Shown one piece after another: positions 47,484-55,155 of a DNA stretch of 64,000 bases. Numbering within the stretch: the first letter of the stretch is position 1; every line of letters starts with the position of its first letter. Below the pieces are notes generated by a model. The model was not told the DNA's origin, did not search any database, and saw nothing but the letters and a program-made list of their open reading frames with translations. The translations under genes and the position numbers were made by a program. Origin of the DNA: Streptomyces pseudovenezuelae (GTDB lineage Bacteria; Actinomycetota; Actinomycetes; Streptomycetales; Streptomycetaceae); NCBI RefSeq assembly GCF_029892565.1, contig NZ_JARXVH010000005.1, positions 558,001-622,000 on the forward strand. The letters run 5' to 3'.

Positions 47484-48842
47484 GTGTACGTAGCGGACAG
47501 CCGCGCGAGCACCCCGACGGCGTCCGTGGAAGGTACCGCCCGGCGTTCACGCGCCGGGCGCTACCGCACCACGATCGCCCCCACCGTCCTCGCGCTCGGC
47601 ACGGTCAGTCTGATCACCGACGTGTCCTCGGAGATGGTGACGGCGGTCCTCCCGCTGTACCTGGTGACGGGCCTCGGCCTCTCCCCGCTGGGCTTCGGCC
47701 TCCTTGACGGCGTCTACAACGGCTTCTCGGCGCTCGTCCGCCTGGCCGGGGGCCACCTGGCCGACCGCGGCGACGGCCGGCACAAGTGGGTGGCGGGCCT
47801 GGGCTACGGCATCTCGGCCGCCTGCAAACCCCTGCTCCTGCTCGCGCACACCCTCACCCCCATCGGCCTGATCCTGGCGGCCGACCGCACCGGCAAGGGC
47901 CTGCGCACGGCCCCGCGCGACGCCCTGATCTCCCTCTCCTCCACGCCCGAGACCCGTGGCCGCGCCTTCGGAGTGCACCGCGCGATGGACACGGCGGGCG
48001 CGCTGCTCGGCCCGCTGGCGGCGTTCCTGATCCTGCGGGCGACGGTGGACGGCTACGACGCGGTGTTCACGGTGAGCTTCTGCGTGGCGGTGCTCGGGGT
48101 GCTGGTGTTGGTGCTGTTCGTGCCGGGCGGGTCGGCGCGGGGGCCGGGGGCGGGGTCTGTGCCGGTGCCGGTGCCGGTGCCGGTACCAGTGTCTGTGCCG
48201 GGCGGATCGACATCAGCCCCGGAGTCGCCCCAACGCCCCACCCTGCGCGCAGCGTTGGGCCTCCTCGGCCGTCGCGACCTGCGCCGCATCACCATCTGCG
48301 CCCTGCTCCTCGGCCTGGCCACGGTCAGCGACTCCTTCGTCTACCTCCTCCTCCAGCACCGACTGGGCGTCCCCGACCGCTGGTTCGCGCTGCTCCCGCT
48401 GGGCACAGCGGCGGCGTTCCTGCTCCTCGCACTGCCGCTGGGCCGGCTGGCGGACCGGGTCGGCCGCCGACGCGTCTTCGTGGCCGGCCACGGCGCACTG
48501 CTCCTGGCGTACGCCCTCCTCCTCACCTCCTGGCACGGCCCCGCCCTCCCCTACGCCGTCCTGCTCCTGCACGGCGGCTTCTACGCGGCGACGGACGGCG
48601 TGCTGATGGCGGCGGCATCGGAGAACGTGCCGGAGCGGCTGCGTTCCTCGGGCCTCGCCGTGGTCCAGACCGGCCAGGCACTGGCCCGCTTCGTCTGCTC
48701 ACTCGGCTTCGGCGCCGCGTGGACCCTGTGGGGCGATCGCACTGCCCTGCTGACGGCGACGGTGGTGCTGGCTGCGTGCGCGGCCTTCTCCGCCGTATCC
48801 CTGCGCCCGGCGCGCCCGGCGAAGGAAAGGCTCGCGACATGA
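47484..48842 (+). CDS. MFS transporter
   Basis: A 452-residue major facilitator with 12 predicted helices. Recognisable elements are ITDVSSEMVTAVLPLYLV in helix 1, the A-loop GGHLADRGDGRHK and, in the second half, GRLADRVGRRRVFVAGHG. The ITDVSSEM opening is typical of a clade seen next to secreted phosphatase genes. The central cytoplasmic loop has a PVPVPVPVPVSV tract from a GTGCCG hexamer repeat (48159-48191). It starts two bases after the phosphoesterase stop and overlaps the next gene by four bases, so the three form one operon. The substrate is unknown. Confidence 0.9.
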   Translation: MYVADSRASTPTASVEGTARRSRAGRYRTTIAPTVLALGTVSLITDVSSEMVTAVLPLYLVTGLGLSPLGFGLLDGVYNGFSALVRLAGGHLADRGDGRHKWVAGLGYGISAACKPLLLLAHTLTPIGLILAADRTGKGLRTAPRDALISLSSTPETRGRAFGVHRAMDTAGALLGPLAAFLILRATVDGYDAVFTVSFCVAVLGVLVLVLFVPGGSARGPGAGSVPVPVPVPVPVSVPGGSTSAPESPQRPTLRAALGLLGRRDLRRITICALLLGLATVSDSFVYLLLQHRLGVPDRWFALLPLGTAAAFLLLALPLGRLADRVGRRRVFVAGHGALLLAYALLLTSWHGPALPYAVLLLHGGFYAATDGVLMAAASENVPERLRSSGLAVVQTGQALARFVCSLGFGAAWTLWGDRTALLTATVVLAACAAFSAVSLRPARPAKERLAT

Positions 48843-49858
48843 CCGTACGCAACCGCGTCCTCGTCCTCCTGGCGGCCGTCCTCGCACTCGCCGTCGTAGC
48901 GGTGGCGTCGATCCTGCACGCGTCGGCACGCGCGGACCGCAGGAACGAGACCCAACCGGGCGGCCCGAAGGTGACCTCCGGCCCAGTCACCCTCACCACC
49001 CCCGGCCGCATGGTCTTCCGCAACATGGCCTGGGGCCCGCACCGCGACGAGTTGACGACGGTCCCCGCGTCCGCCCCCGCCGGCCCGCGCGTGGCCTCCG
49101 GCGTGAAATGCCTCCGCTTCTACGCGGCCGCCGGCACCGGCGTCTGCCTCCAGTCGGTCCACGGCCCCGTCGCCGACACCTACCGCGCCCTGATCCTCGA
49201 CACCCACCTCAAGGAGACGGCCCACTACGACGTCCCGGGCATCCCCTCCCGCGCCCGCGTCTCCCCGACGGGCCACTTCGCCGCGTGGACGGCGTTCGTG
49301 GGCGGCGACTCATACGCGGGTACGAACTTCTCGACCCGAGCAGCGATCGTGGACGTCCGCACGGGCAAGCTGATCCCGTCGCTGGAGGCCTTCCGCATCG
49401 TGAAGAACGGCCACCGCTACCATTCGGCGGACGCCAACTTCTGGGGCGTGACGTTCACGTCGGACGACAACACCTTCTACGCGACGCTGGCGACAAAGGG
49501 CCGGACATACCTGGTCCAAGGCGACCTACGAACCCGCACGGTGACAACGCTCCACGAGAACGTCGAATGCCCGTCCCTCTCCCCCGACGGCACGCGCATC
49601 GCCTACAAGAAACGAGTGAAGGGCCTCCCGAAGGACGCCCCCTGGCACCTGTACGTCCTGAACCTCCGCACGATGCGCGAAACCCCGTTGTCGGAACCCC
49701 GCAGCGTCGACGACCAGGCCGCCTGGCAGAACAACCACACCCTGGTCTACGCCCTGCCCGGCGACTACGGAGCCGACCTCTACGAGCTCCCGGCAGACGG
49801 CACGGGAAAGCCGCGGCGCATCAGCACCGCGGCTGTGTCCCCTGCGTTCGTCGAGTAG
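48839..49858 (+). CDS. exported TolB-like beta-propeller protein
   Basis: A 339-residue protein with an N-terminal signal or anchor helix (RNRVLVLLAAVLALAVVAVA). The rest reads as WD40/TolB-type blades: ARVSPTGHFAAWTAF, NVECPSLSPDGTRIAYKK and VDDQAAWQNNHTLVYALPG, where SPDGxxIAY is the blade signature. It is probably outside the membrane and may bind ligand or partner protein. Its ATG overlaps the MFS stop (ATGA). The order phosphoesterase-MFS-propeller suggests one shared process, for example release and uptake of a phosphorylated nutrient. Confidence 0.85.
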   Translation: MTVRNRVLVLLAAVLALAVVAVASILHASARADRRNETQPGGPKVTSGPVTLTTPGRMVFRNMAWGPHRDELTTVPASAPAGPRVASGVKCLRFYAAAGTGVCLQSVHGPVADTYRALILDTHLKETAHYDVPGIPSRARVSPTGHFAAWTAFVGGDSYAGTNFSTRAAIVDVRTGKLIPSLEAFRIVKNGHRYHSADANFWGVTFTSDDNTFYATLATKGRTYLVQGDLRTRTVTTLHENVECPSLSPDGTRIAYKKRVKGLPKDAPWHLYVLNLRTMRETPLSEPRSVDDQAAWQNNHTLVYALPGDYGADLYELPADGTGKPRRISTAAVSPAFVE

Positions 49859-49885
49859 AGAACGTCGACCGAGACCTTCGGTGGG

Positions 49886-51247
49886 CTAGAGAACCGGCAG
49901 GTTCTTCCGCAGCTCGAACGCCGTGACCTCGCTGCGGTACTCCTCCCACTCCGACTTCTTGTTGCGCAGGAAGAAGTCGAAGACGTGCTCGCCCAGGGTC
50001 TCGGCCGCCAGGTCGCTGCGTTCCATGAGGGTGAGGGCCTCGCCCAGGTTCTGGGGGAGGGGCTCGATGCCCATCGCGCGGCGTTCGGCGTCCGAGAGGG
50101 CCCAGACGTCGTCCTCGGCGCCCGGGGGGAGTTCGTAGCCCTCTTCGATGCCCTTCAGGCCGGCGGCCAGGAGGAGGGCGTAGGCCAGGTACGGGTTCGC
50201 GCCGGAGTCCAGGGAGCGGACCTCCACGCGGGCCGAGCCCGTCTTGCCGGGCTTGTACATCGGGACGCGGACCAGGGCGCTGCGGTTGTTGTGGCCCCAG
50301 CAGATGTAGGAGGGGGCCTCGCCGCCGGCGCCGGCCGTGCGCTCCGAGCCGCCCCAGATGCGCTTGTAGGAGTTGACCCACTGGTTGGTGACCGCGGAGA
50401 TCTCCGCCGCGTGCTTCAGCAGACCCGCGATGAAGGAGCGGCCGACCTTGGAGAGCTGGTACTCCGAGCCCGACTCGTAGAAGGCGTTGCGGTCGCCCTC
50501 GAAGAGGGAGAGGTGGGTGTGCATACCGGACCCGGGGTGCTCCGAGAACGGCTTCGGCATGAACGTCGCCTGCACGCCCTGCTCCAGCGCCACCTGCTTC
50601 ATGACCAGGCGGAACGTCATGATGTTGTCCGCCGTGGAGAGCGCGTCGGCGTAGCGGAGGTCGATCTCCTGCTGGCCCGGGGCGCCCTCGTGGTGGGAGA
50701 ACTCGACCGAGATGCCCATCGACTCCAGCATGGTGATCGCCTGGCGGCGGAAGTCCATGCCGATGTTCTGGGGGGTGTGGTCGAAGTAGCCGGAGTTGTC
50801 GGCGGGGGTCGGGCGGGAGCCGTCCAGCGGGCGGTCCTTCAGCAGGAAGAACTCGATCTCCGGATGGGTGTAGAAGGTGAAGCCCAGGTCGGAGCCGCGG
50901 GTCAGGGCGCGCTTGAGGACGTAGCGCGGGTCCGCGAAGGACGGGGAGCCGTCCGGCATGAGGATGTCGCAGAACATCCGGGCGGTGCCGGGGGCCTCGG
51001 CGCGCCACGGGAGGATCTGGAACGTCGACGGGTCGGGCTTGGCGATCATGTCGGACTCGTAGACCCGGGCGAAGCCCTCGATCGCGGAGCCGTCGAAGCC
51101 GATGCCCTCGTCGAAGGCCTGTTCCAGTTCCGCGGGGGCCACGGCGACGGACTTCAGGAAGCCCAGCACGTCCGTGAACCACAGGCGTACGAACCGGATG
51201 TCGCGCTCCTCCAGTGTCCGGAGCACGAACTCCTGCTGCTTGTCCAT
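49886..51247 (-). CDS. glnA2: glutamine synthetase-like protein, GlnA2 (gamma-glutamylpolyamine synthetase type)
   Basis: A 453-residue member of the GSI fold, matching in length and sequence what I remember of S. coelicolor GlnA2, shown to glutamylate polyamines instead of making glutamine. Visible motifs: GIGFDGSAIEGF, YFDHTPQNIGMDFR, HHEGAPGQQEIDLRYAD (metal and glutamate site), HTHLSLFEGDRN and NSYKRIWGG. I start at ATG 51247, with GGGGAA seven bases upstream; ATG 51262 has AAGG directly against it. The gene is convergent with the propeller gene. Polyamine specificity is inferred from homology; a role in glutamine synthesis cannot be excluded by eye. Confidence 0.9.
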   Translation of the reverse strand: MDKQQEFVLRTLEERDIRFVRLWFTDVLGFLKSVAVAPAELEQAFDEGIGFDGSAIEGFARVYESDMIAKPDPSTFQILPWRAEAPGTARMFCDILMPDGSPSFADPRYVLKRALTRGSDLGFTFYTHPEIEFFLLKDRPLDGSRPTPADNSGYFDHTPQNIGMDFRRQAITMLESMGISVEFSHHEGAPGQQEIDLRYADALSTADNIMTFRLVMKQVALEQGVQATFMPKPFSEHPGSGMHTHLSLFEGDRNAFYESGSEYQLSKVGRSFIAGLLKHAAEISAVTNQWVNSYKRIWGGSERTAGAGGEAPSYICWGHNNRSALVRVPMYKPGKTGSARVEVRSLDSGANPYLAYALLLAAGLKGIEEGYELPPGAEDDVWALSDAERRAMGIEPLPQNLGEALTLMERSDLAAETLGEHVFDFFLRNKKSEWEEYRSEVTAFELRKNLPVL

Positions 51248-51571
51248 CTTCCGATTCCCCATCCTTGCTGGTCAGGCCGCCTGCCCCAGGTCACGCGGGA
51301 GGCGGTCGGGCACCTGAGCATCCCACCACAACAGCATTTCATGCGCGTTGCCGACCATGATCGGCCGGGCGACTGAGACCTGAACGGCTCCGATACGGCA
51401 GGTGTACGACTCTCAGGCCATCTTGCCTGCTCGGACCGGTATCCGTAATGCCCGGCCCGTACTGATCCGGGCAAACCCAGGGTTGGCTGTGACCCACCTA
51501 CGAAAGGTTTCCCCTCCCCCACTACGATCAGCGGACCGACCGGCCACCTTTTCCCCAGAAGGACACACCTC
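51248..51571. other. divergent promoter region, glnA2 / DUF3105 gene
   Basis: A 324-base gap. The best plus-strand promoter match is TTGCCT (51423-51428), 17 bases, TAATGC (51446-51451), which is weak. A short dyad GCCCGG (51450-51455) with CCGGGC (51467-51472) overlaps it. I see no GlnR-like pentamer array, no riboswitch and no small ORF I would defend. Confidence 0.4.
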
Positions 51572-52240
51572 ATGGGTTCCGCCAAGGCGAAGAACAGCAA
51601 CAGTGCGGCCCGCAAGGCGCGTATAGAGGAGATGCAGCGCGCGGAGCGGGCCCGTGAGCGGCGCACCCGGATCCTGACGATCGGCGCGAGCGTGGTCGTC
51701 GTCGCCGGTCTGATCGTGGGTGGCGTGTTCGTGGTGAAGTCGCAGAGTGACAAGGATGACACCGCGTCCGACTCGAAGACCTCGGGGCACTTCGTCACCG
51801 GCAAGGACGGGGTGAAGACGTGGAAGGGGACGCTGGGCCGTACCCACGTCGCCAAGACGGTGAAGTACCCGACCGAGCCCCCGGTGGGCGGCAACCACAA
51901 CCAGGTCTGGATGAACTGCAACGGCGACGTCTACGCCAAGGCGCTCAACAACATGAACGCCGTGCACTCGCTGGAGCACGGCGCGGTGTGGGTGACGTAC
52001 ACGAGCAAGGCCTCGAAGGCGGACGTGGACGCGCTGGCGGCGAAGGTGAAGAAGACGCCGTACACGCTGATGAGTCCGGACGACAAGCAGCCCGCCCCGA
52101 TCATGCTGACCGCGTGGGGCAAGCAGCGCACGGTGACGAGCGCGAGCGACCCGAACGTGGACAAGTTCTTCGCGGAGTTCGTGCAGGGCAAGCAGACCCC
52201 GGAGCCGGGGGCCGCGTGCACGAACGGCCTGTCGCAGTGA
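51572..52240 (+). CDS. DUF3105 membrane-anchored protein
   Basis: A 222-residue protein. Residues 1-40 are a charged helix (ARKARIEEMQRAERARERRT), then one membrane helix (about 34-56) and an extracytoplasmic DUF3105 domain, recognised by EPPVGGNHNQVWMNCNGDVY and NAVHSLEHGAVWVTY, which carry conserved His and Cys. These could bind a metal, but the family function is unknown. Its stop overlaps the start of a DUF305 gene by four bases, an association I recall from many actinobacteria. Confidence 0.88.
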   Translation: MGSAKAKNSNSAARKARIEEMQRAERARERRTRILTIGASVVVVAGLIVGGVFVVKSQSDKDDTASDSKTSGHFVTGKDGVKTWKGTLGRTHVAKTVKYPTEPPVGGNHNQVWMNCNGDVYAKALNNMNAVHSLEHGAVWVTYTSKASKADVDALAAKVKKTPYTLMSPDDKQPAPIMLTAWGKQRTVTSASDPNVDKFFAEFVQGKQTPEPGAACTNGLSQ

Positions 52241-52863
52241 GGCAGTTCGGTCTGATCGCGGGGGCCGCGGCGGTGGCGCTGGTCGCGGCCGGCGGGATCA
52301 CCTACGCGGTAGCCGAGGACGGCGGCGGATCCGGTACGAGCGTTCCGGCCGCCGACTCCGCGGACGCCGGGTTCGCCCGGGACATGGCGGTGCACCACCA
52401 GCAGGCCGTGGAGATGTCGTACATCGTGCGCGACCGCACGAAGGACACGGACGTACGTCGTCTTGCATACGACATCGCGCAGACGCAGGCCAACCAGCGG
52501 GGCATGCTCCTTGGCTGGCTGGACCTGTGGGGGCTGCCGAAGGTGTCGGCGGATGCGCCGATGACGTGGATGGGCATGGGTGACATGGCCTCCGGCAAGG
52601 ACGGCTCGCTGATGCCGGGGATGGCGACCAACACCGAGATGAAGAAGCTCGGGAAGCTCAACGGCAAGCAGGCGGAAGTCTTCTATCTGCAGTTGATGAC
52701 CGACCACCACAAGGGCGGTATCCACATGGCCGAGGGCTGTGTCGCCAAGTGCTCGGTCGATGTGGAGAAGCGGCTCGCGCAGGGCATGGTCGACGCGCAG
52801 CGGTCGGAGATCCAGTTGATGGGGGACATGCTCAAGGAGCGGGGCGCGAAGGCGCGTTCGTAA
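52237..52863 (+). CDS. DUF305 family exported protein
   Basis: A 208-residue exported protein with an N-terminal hydrophobic signal or anchor (GLIAGAAAVALVAAGGITYA). The DUF305 domain has two His-rich motifs at its ends, DMAVHHQQAVEMSYIV and MTDHHKGGIHMAEG, and Met-rich stretches (MTWMGMGDMASG). Some DUF305 relatives bind copper. The start is GTG 52237, overlapping the DUF3105 stop as GTGA. The pair probably works together on the outer face of the membrane, with metal handling a possibility and not shown. Confidence 0.88.
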   Translation: MRQFGLIAGAAAVALVAAGGITYAVAEDGGGSGTSVPAADSADAGFARDMAVHHQQAVEMSYIVRDRTKDTDVRRLAYDIAQTQANQRGMLLGWLDLWGLPKVSADAPMTWMGMGDMASGKDGSLMPGMATNTEMKKLGKLNGKQAEVFYLQLMTDHHKGGIHMAEGCVAKCSVDVEKRLAQGMVDAQRSEIQLMGDMLKERGAKARS

Positions 52864-52922
52864 CCTTCCGGAAAGATCGGGACCGAACGAAAGCCCCAAT
52901 TCACCCATCCTGGCCGTTCCTT

Positions 52923-52964
52923 GAGGTTCTCTTGGCATTCGCAGAGGTTCTCTTGGCTTTCGCA
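52923..52964. repeat. two tandem 21-bp repeats upstream of the sedolisin gene
   Basis: GAGGTTCTCTTGGCATTCGC A (52923-52943) is repeated at 52944-52964 with a single A-to-T change, and a degraded third piece (CCCCTGGCAT) follows. The 21-base period is two helical turns, as in stacked regulator sites. It is 137 bases or more before the start codon. Confidence 0.7.
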
Positions 52965-53100
52965 TTCCCCTGGCATGAACGGTTCATCGCAAGAGTGACC
53001 CCTACCGTTTGATCCAATTCCGTGCCCCGCCGCGGCGCGGTTCTCCGAGGATCATCGGCGACCGACCACACATGCGAAGAACCGCATCGCAGGGGGTTCC

Positions 53101-55059
53101 ATGAGATCCAACCGCGCCAAGTCGCGTGCCGTGGTGAGTATGGCGGCAACACTGCCCATGCTCGCCGGCGCGCTGGCGCTCGGCATACCCGCGGCCCACG
53201 CCGCGGACAACCCGGGCCGCGACTCGCTGGCGGGCACCAAGCCCACCTGGGCCACGGCCAAGGCGGACAAGGGGGCCACCTCCAACGGCTCCCAGGTCTC
53301 GCTGCGGGTGTACCTCGCCGGCAAGGACGCGAACGGCCTCGCGGCCTACGCGAAGGCCGTGTCCGACCCGAACTCGGCGGCGTACGGCAAGTACCTGAGC
53401 GCCAAGCAGGTGCAGGCCCGCTTCGGCGCGACCAAGGCCCAGGTGGCCGCGGTCAAGTCGTGGCTGACGTCCACCGGACTGAAGGTCACCGGTGTCTCGC
53501 AGCACTACGTCTCCGTCTCCGGTGACGTGGCCGCCGCCGAGAAGGCGTTCGGCACCCAGCTGCACAACTACACCAAGGGCGCCAAGACCTACCGCGCGCC
53601 CTCGAAGTCGGCCTCCGCGCCGGACAGCCTGAACGGTGCCGTCCTGACCGTCACCGGCCTGGACAACGCTCCGCACAAGGCGAACCACGACGATCAACTG
53701 CCGGGTCCGACCGCGGTGTTCAAGAACGCGGGGCCGTTCTCCTCGTACTACGGCTCCAAGACCGCGACCTCGCTGCCCAGCGCGTACGGCAAGAAGATCC
53801 CGTACGCCGTGCAGGGTTACACCGGCAAGCAGCTGCGCGCCGCCTACGGCGCGGGCAAGTACACGGGCAAGGGCGTGCGCGTCGCCATCACCGACGCCTA
53901 CGCCTCGCCGACCATCGCCTTCGACGCGGCCACCTATGCGAAGAAGCACGGCGACGCCGGCTGGAAGACCGGTCAGCTGCACCAGGTGCTGCCCGACAAC
54001 TACACGAACACGGGCGCCGACGAGTGCGACGCCTCGGGCTGGTACGGCGAGGAGACCCTCGACGTCGAGGCCGTGCACGCGGTCGCGCCCGCGGCGGACG
54101 TCACGTACGTGGGCGGCGCGTCCTGCATGGACGACGACCTGCTCGACTCGCTGAGCAAGGTCGTCGACAACCACCTGGCCGACATCGTCTCCAACTCGTG
54201 GGGCGACATCGAGGCCAACCAGACCCCGGACCTCGCGGCCGCCTACGACCAGGTGTTCCAGCTGGGCGCGGTCGAGGGCATCGGCTTCTACTTCTCCTCC
54301 GGTGACAACGGCGACGAGGTCGCCAACACCGGTGTGAAGCAGGTCGACACCCCGGCCAACTCGGCGTGGGTGACGGCGGTCGGCGGTACCTCCCTCGCCG
54401 TCGGCAAGGGCGACAAGTACCTGTGGGAGACCGGCTGGGGCACCCAGAAGGCCAACCTGTCGGCCGACGGCAAGAGCTGGACGTCCTTCCCGGGCGCCTT
54501 CACCTCGGGTGCGGGCGGCGGCACCAGCAAGACCGTCGCCGAGCCGTACTACCAGAAGGGTGTCGTCCCGAACGCGCTCGCCACGGCCAACAACGCCGCC
54601 GGCAACCGCGTCGTCCCGGACATCTCGGCGATCGCCGACCCGAACACCGGTTTCAAGGTCGGCCAGACGCAGACCCAGGCGGACGGTTCGGAGCAGTACA
54701 GCGAGTACCGCATCGGCGGCACCTCGCTGGCCTCGCCGGTGATCGCGGCCGTCCAGGCCCTGGCCCAGCAGGCGCGCGGCGGCAAGGCGATCGGTTTCGC
54801 CAACCCGTCGATCTACGCCAAGTACGGCTCGAAGGCGTACCACGACGTCACGGACAACCCCACGGGCTCCGGCCTGGCGGTGGCCCGCGTGGACTTCGCC
54901 AACGGCTACGACGCCACCGACGGCCTGCTGACCTCGGTCCGCAGCCTCGGCAAGGACAGCTCGCTGTCCGCGGTGAAGGGCTACGACGACGTGACGGGCG
55001 TGGGCACGCCCGCGGGCGGCTACGTCCAGTCGTTCGTCAAGCCCAAGGGTCACCACTGA
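53101..55059 (+). CDS. secreted S53 family serine-carboxyl protease (sedolisin)
   Basis: A 652-residue exported protease made as a proenzyme. The signal peptide ends near AAHAADNP. A pro-domain of about 170 residues (Pro-kuma_activ type, with DPNSAAYGKYLSAKQVQARF) precedes the catalytic domain. Sedolisin residues are Glu317 and Asp321 in WYGEETLDVEAVH, the oxyanion Asp402 in SSGDNG and nucleophile Ser542 in GGTSLASP. A C-terminal calcium-site-like DDVTGVGTPAGG is present. Such enzymes work at acid pH outside the cell. ATG 53101 follows AGGGGG. It is monocistronic with tandem 21-bp repeats upstream and a strong terminator after it. Confidence 0.95.
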   Translation: MRSNRAKSRAVVSMAATLPMLAGALALGIPAAHAADNPGRDSLAGTKPTWATAKADKGATSNGSQVSLRVYLAGKDANGLAAYAKAVSDPNSAAYGKYLSAKQVQARFGATKAQVAAVKSWLTSTGLKVTGVSQHYVSVSGDVAAAEKAFGTQLHNYTKGAKTYRAPSKSASAPDSLNGAVLTVTGLDNAPHKANHDDQLPGPTAVFKNAGPFSSYYGSKTATSLPSAYGKKIPYAVQGYTGKQLRAAYGAGKYTGKGVRVAITDAYASPTIAFDAATYAKKHGDAGWKTGQLHQVLPDNYTNTGADECDASGWYGEETLDVEAVHAVAPAADVTYVGGASCMDDDLLDSLSKVVDNHLADIVSNSWGDIEANQTPDLAAAYDQVFQLGAVEGIGFYFSSGDNGDEVANTGVKQVDTPANSAWVTAVGGTSLAVGKGDKYLWETGWGTQKANLSADGKSWTSFPGAFTSGAGGGTSKTVAEPYYQKGVVPNALATANNAAGNRVVPDISAIADPNTGFKVGQTQTQADGSEQYSEYRIGGTSLASPVIAAVQALAQQARGGKAIGFANPSIYAKYGSKAYHDVTDNPTGSGLAVARVDFANGYDATDGLLTSVRSLGKDSSLSAVKGYDDVTGVGTPAGGYVQSFVKPKGHH

Positions 55060-55084
55060 TCCCTTAGCGGTACGGGTCACCTGT

Positions 55085-55127
55085 AATGGGGTGGCGTGGG
55101 GCGCACCACTCCCCACGCCACCCCATT
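55085..55127 (+). terminator. terminator after the sedolisin gene
   Basis: AATGGGGTGGCGTGGGG (55085-55101) pairs perfectly with CCCCACGCCACCCCATT (55111-55127) around a nine-base loop, 26 bases after the protease stop. Confidence 0.88.
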
Positions 55128-55143
55128 GCGTCGCTGTGACGAT

Positions 55144-55149
55144 TACACT
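55144..55149 (+). promoter_or_regulatory. -10-like element for a leaderless nadE mRNA
   Basis: TACACT at 55144-55149 lies six bases before the GTG start of nadE, the spacing expected when transcription begins at the start codon. No Shine-Dalgarno site is present, and the region just upstream is the previous gene's terminator. Confidence 0.55.
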
Positions 55150-55155
55150 GGCCTC

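Noticed and set aside
52923..52964. Possible start of a CRISPR array
   Set aside because: Repeats are directly joined with no spacer, only two units exist, and no cas gene is present.
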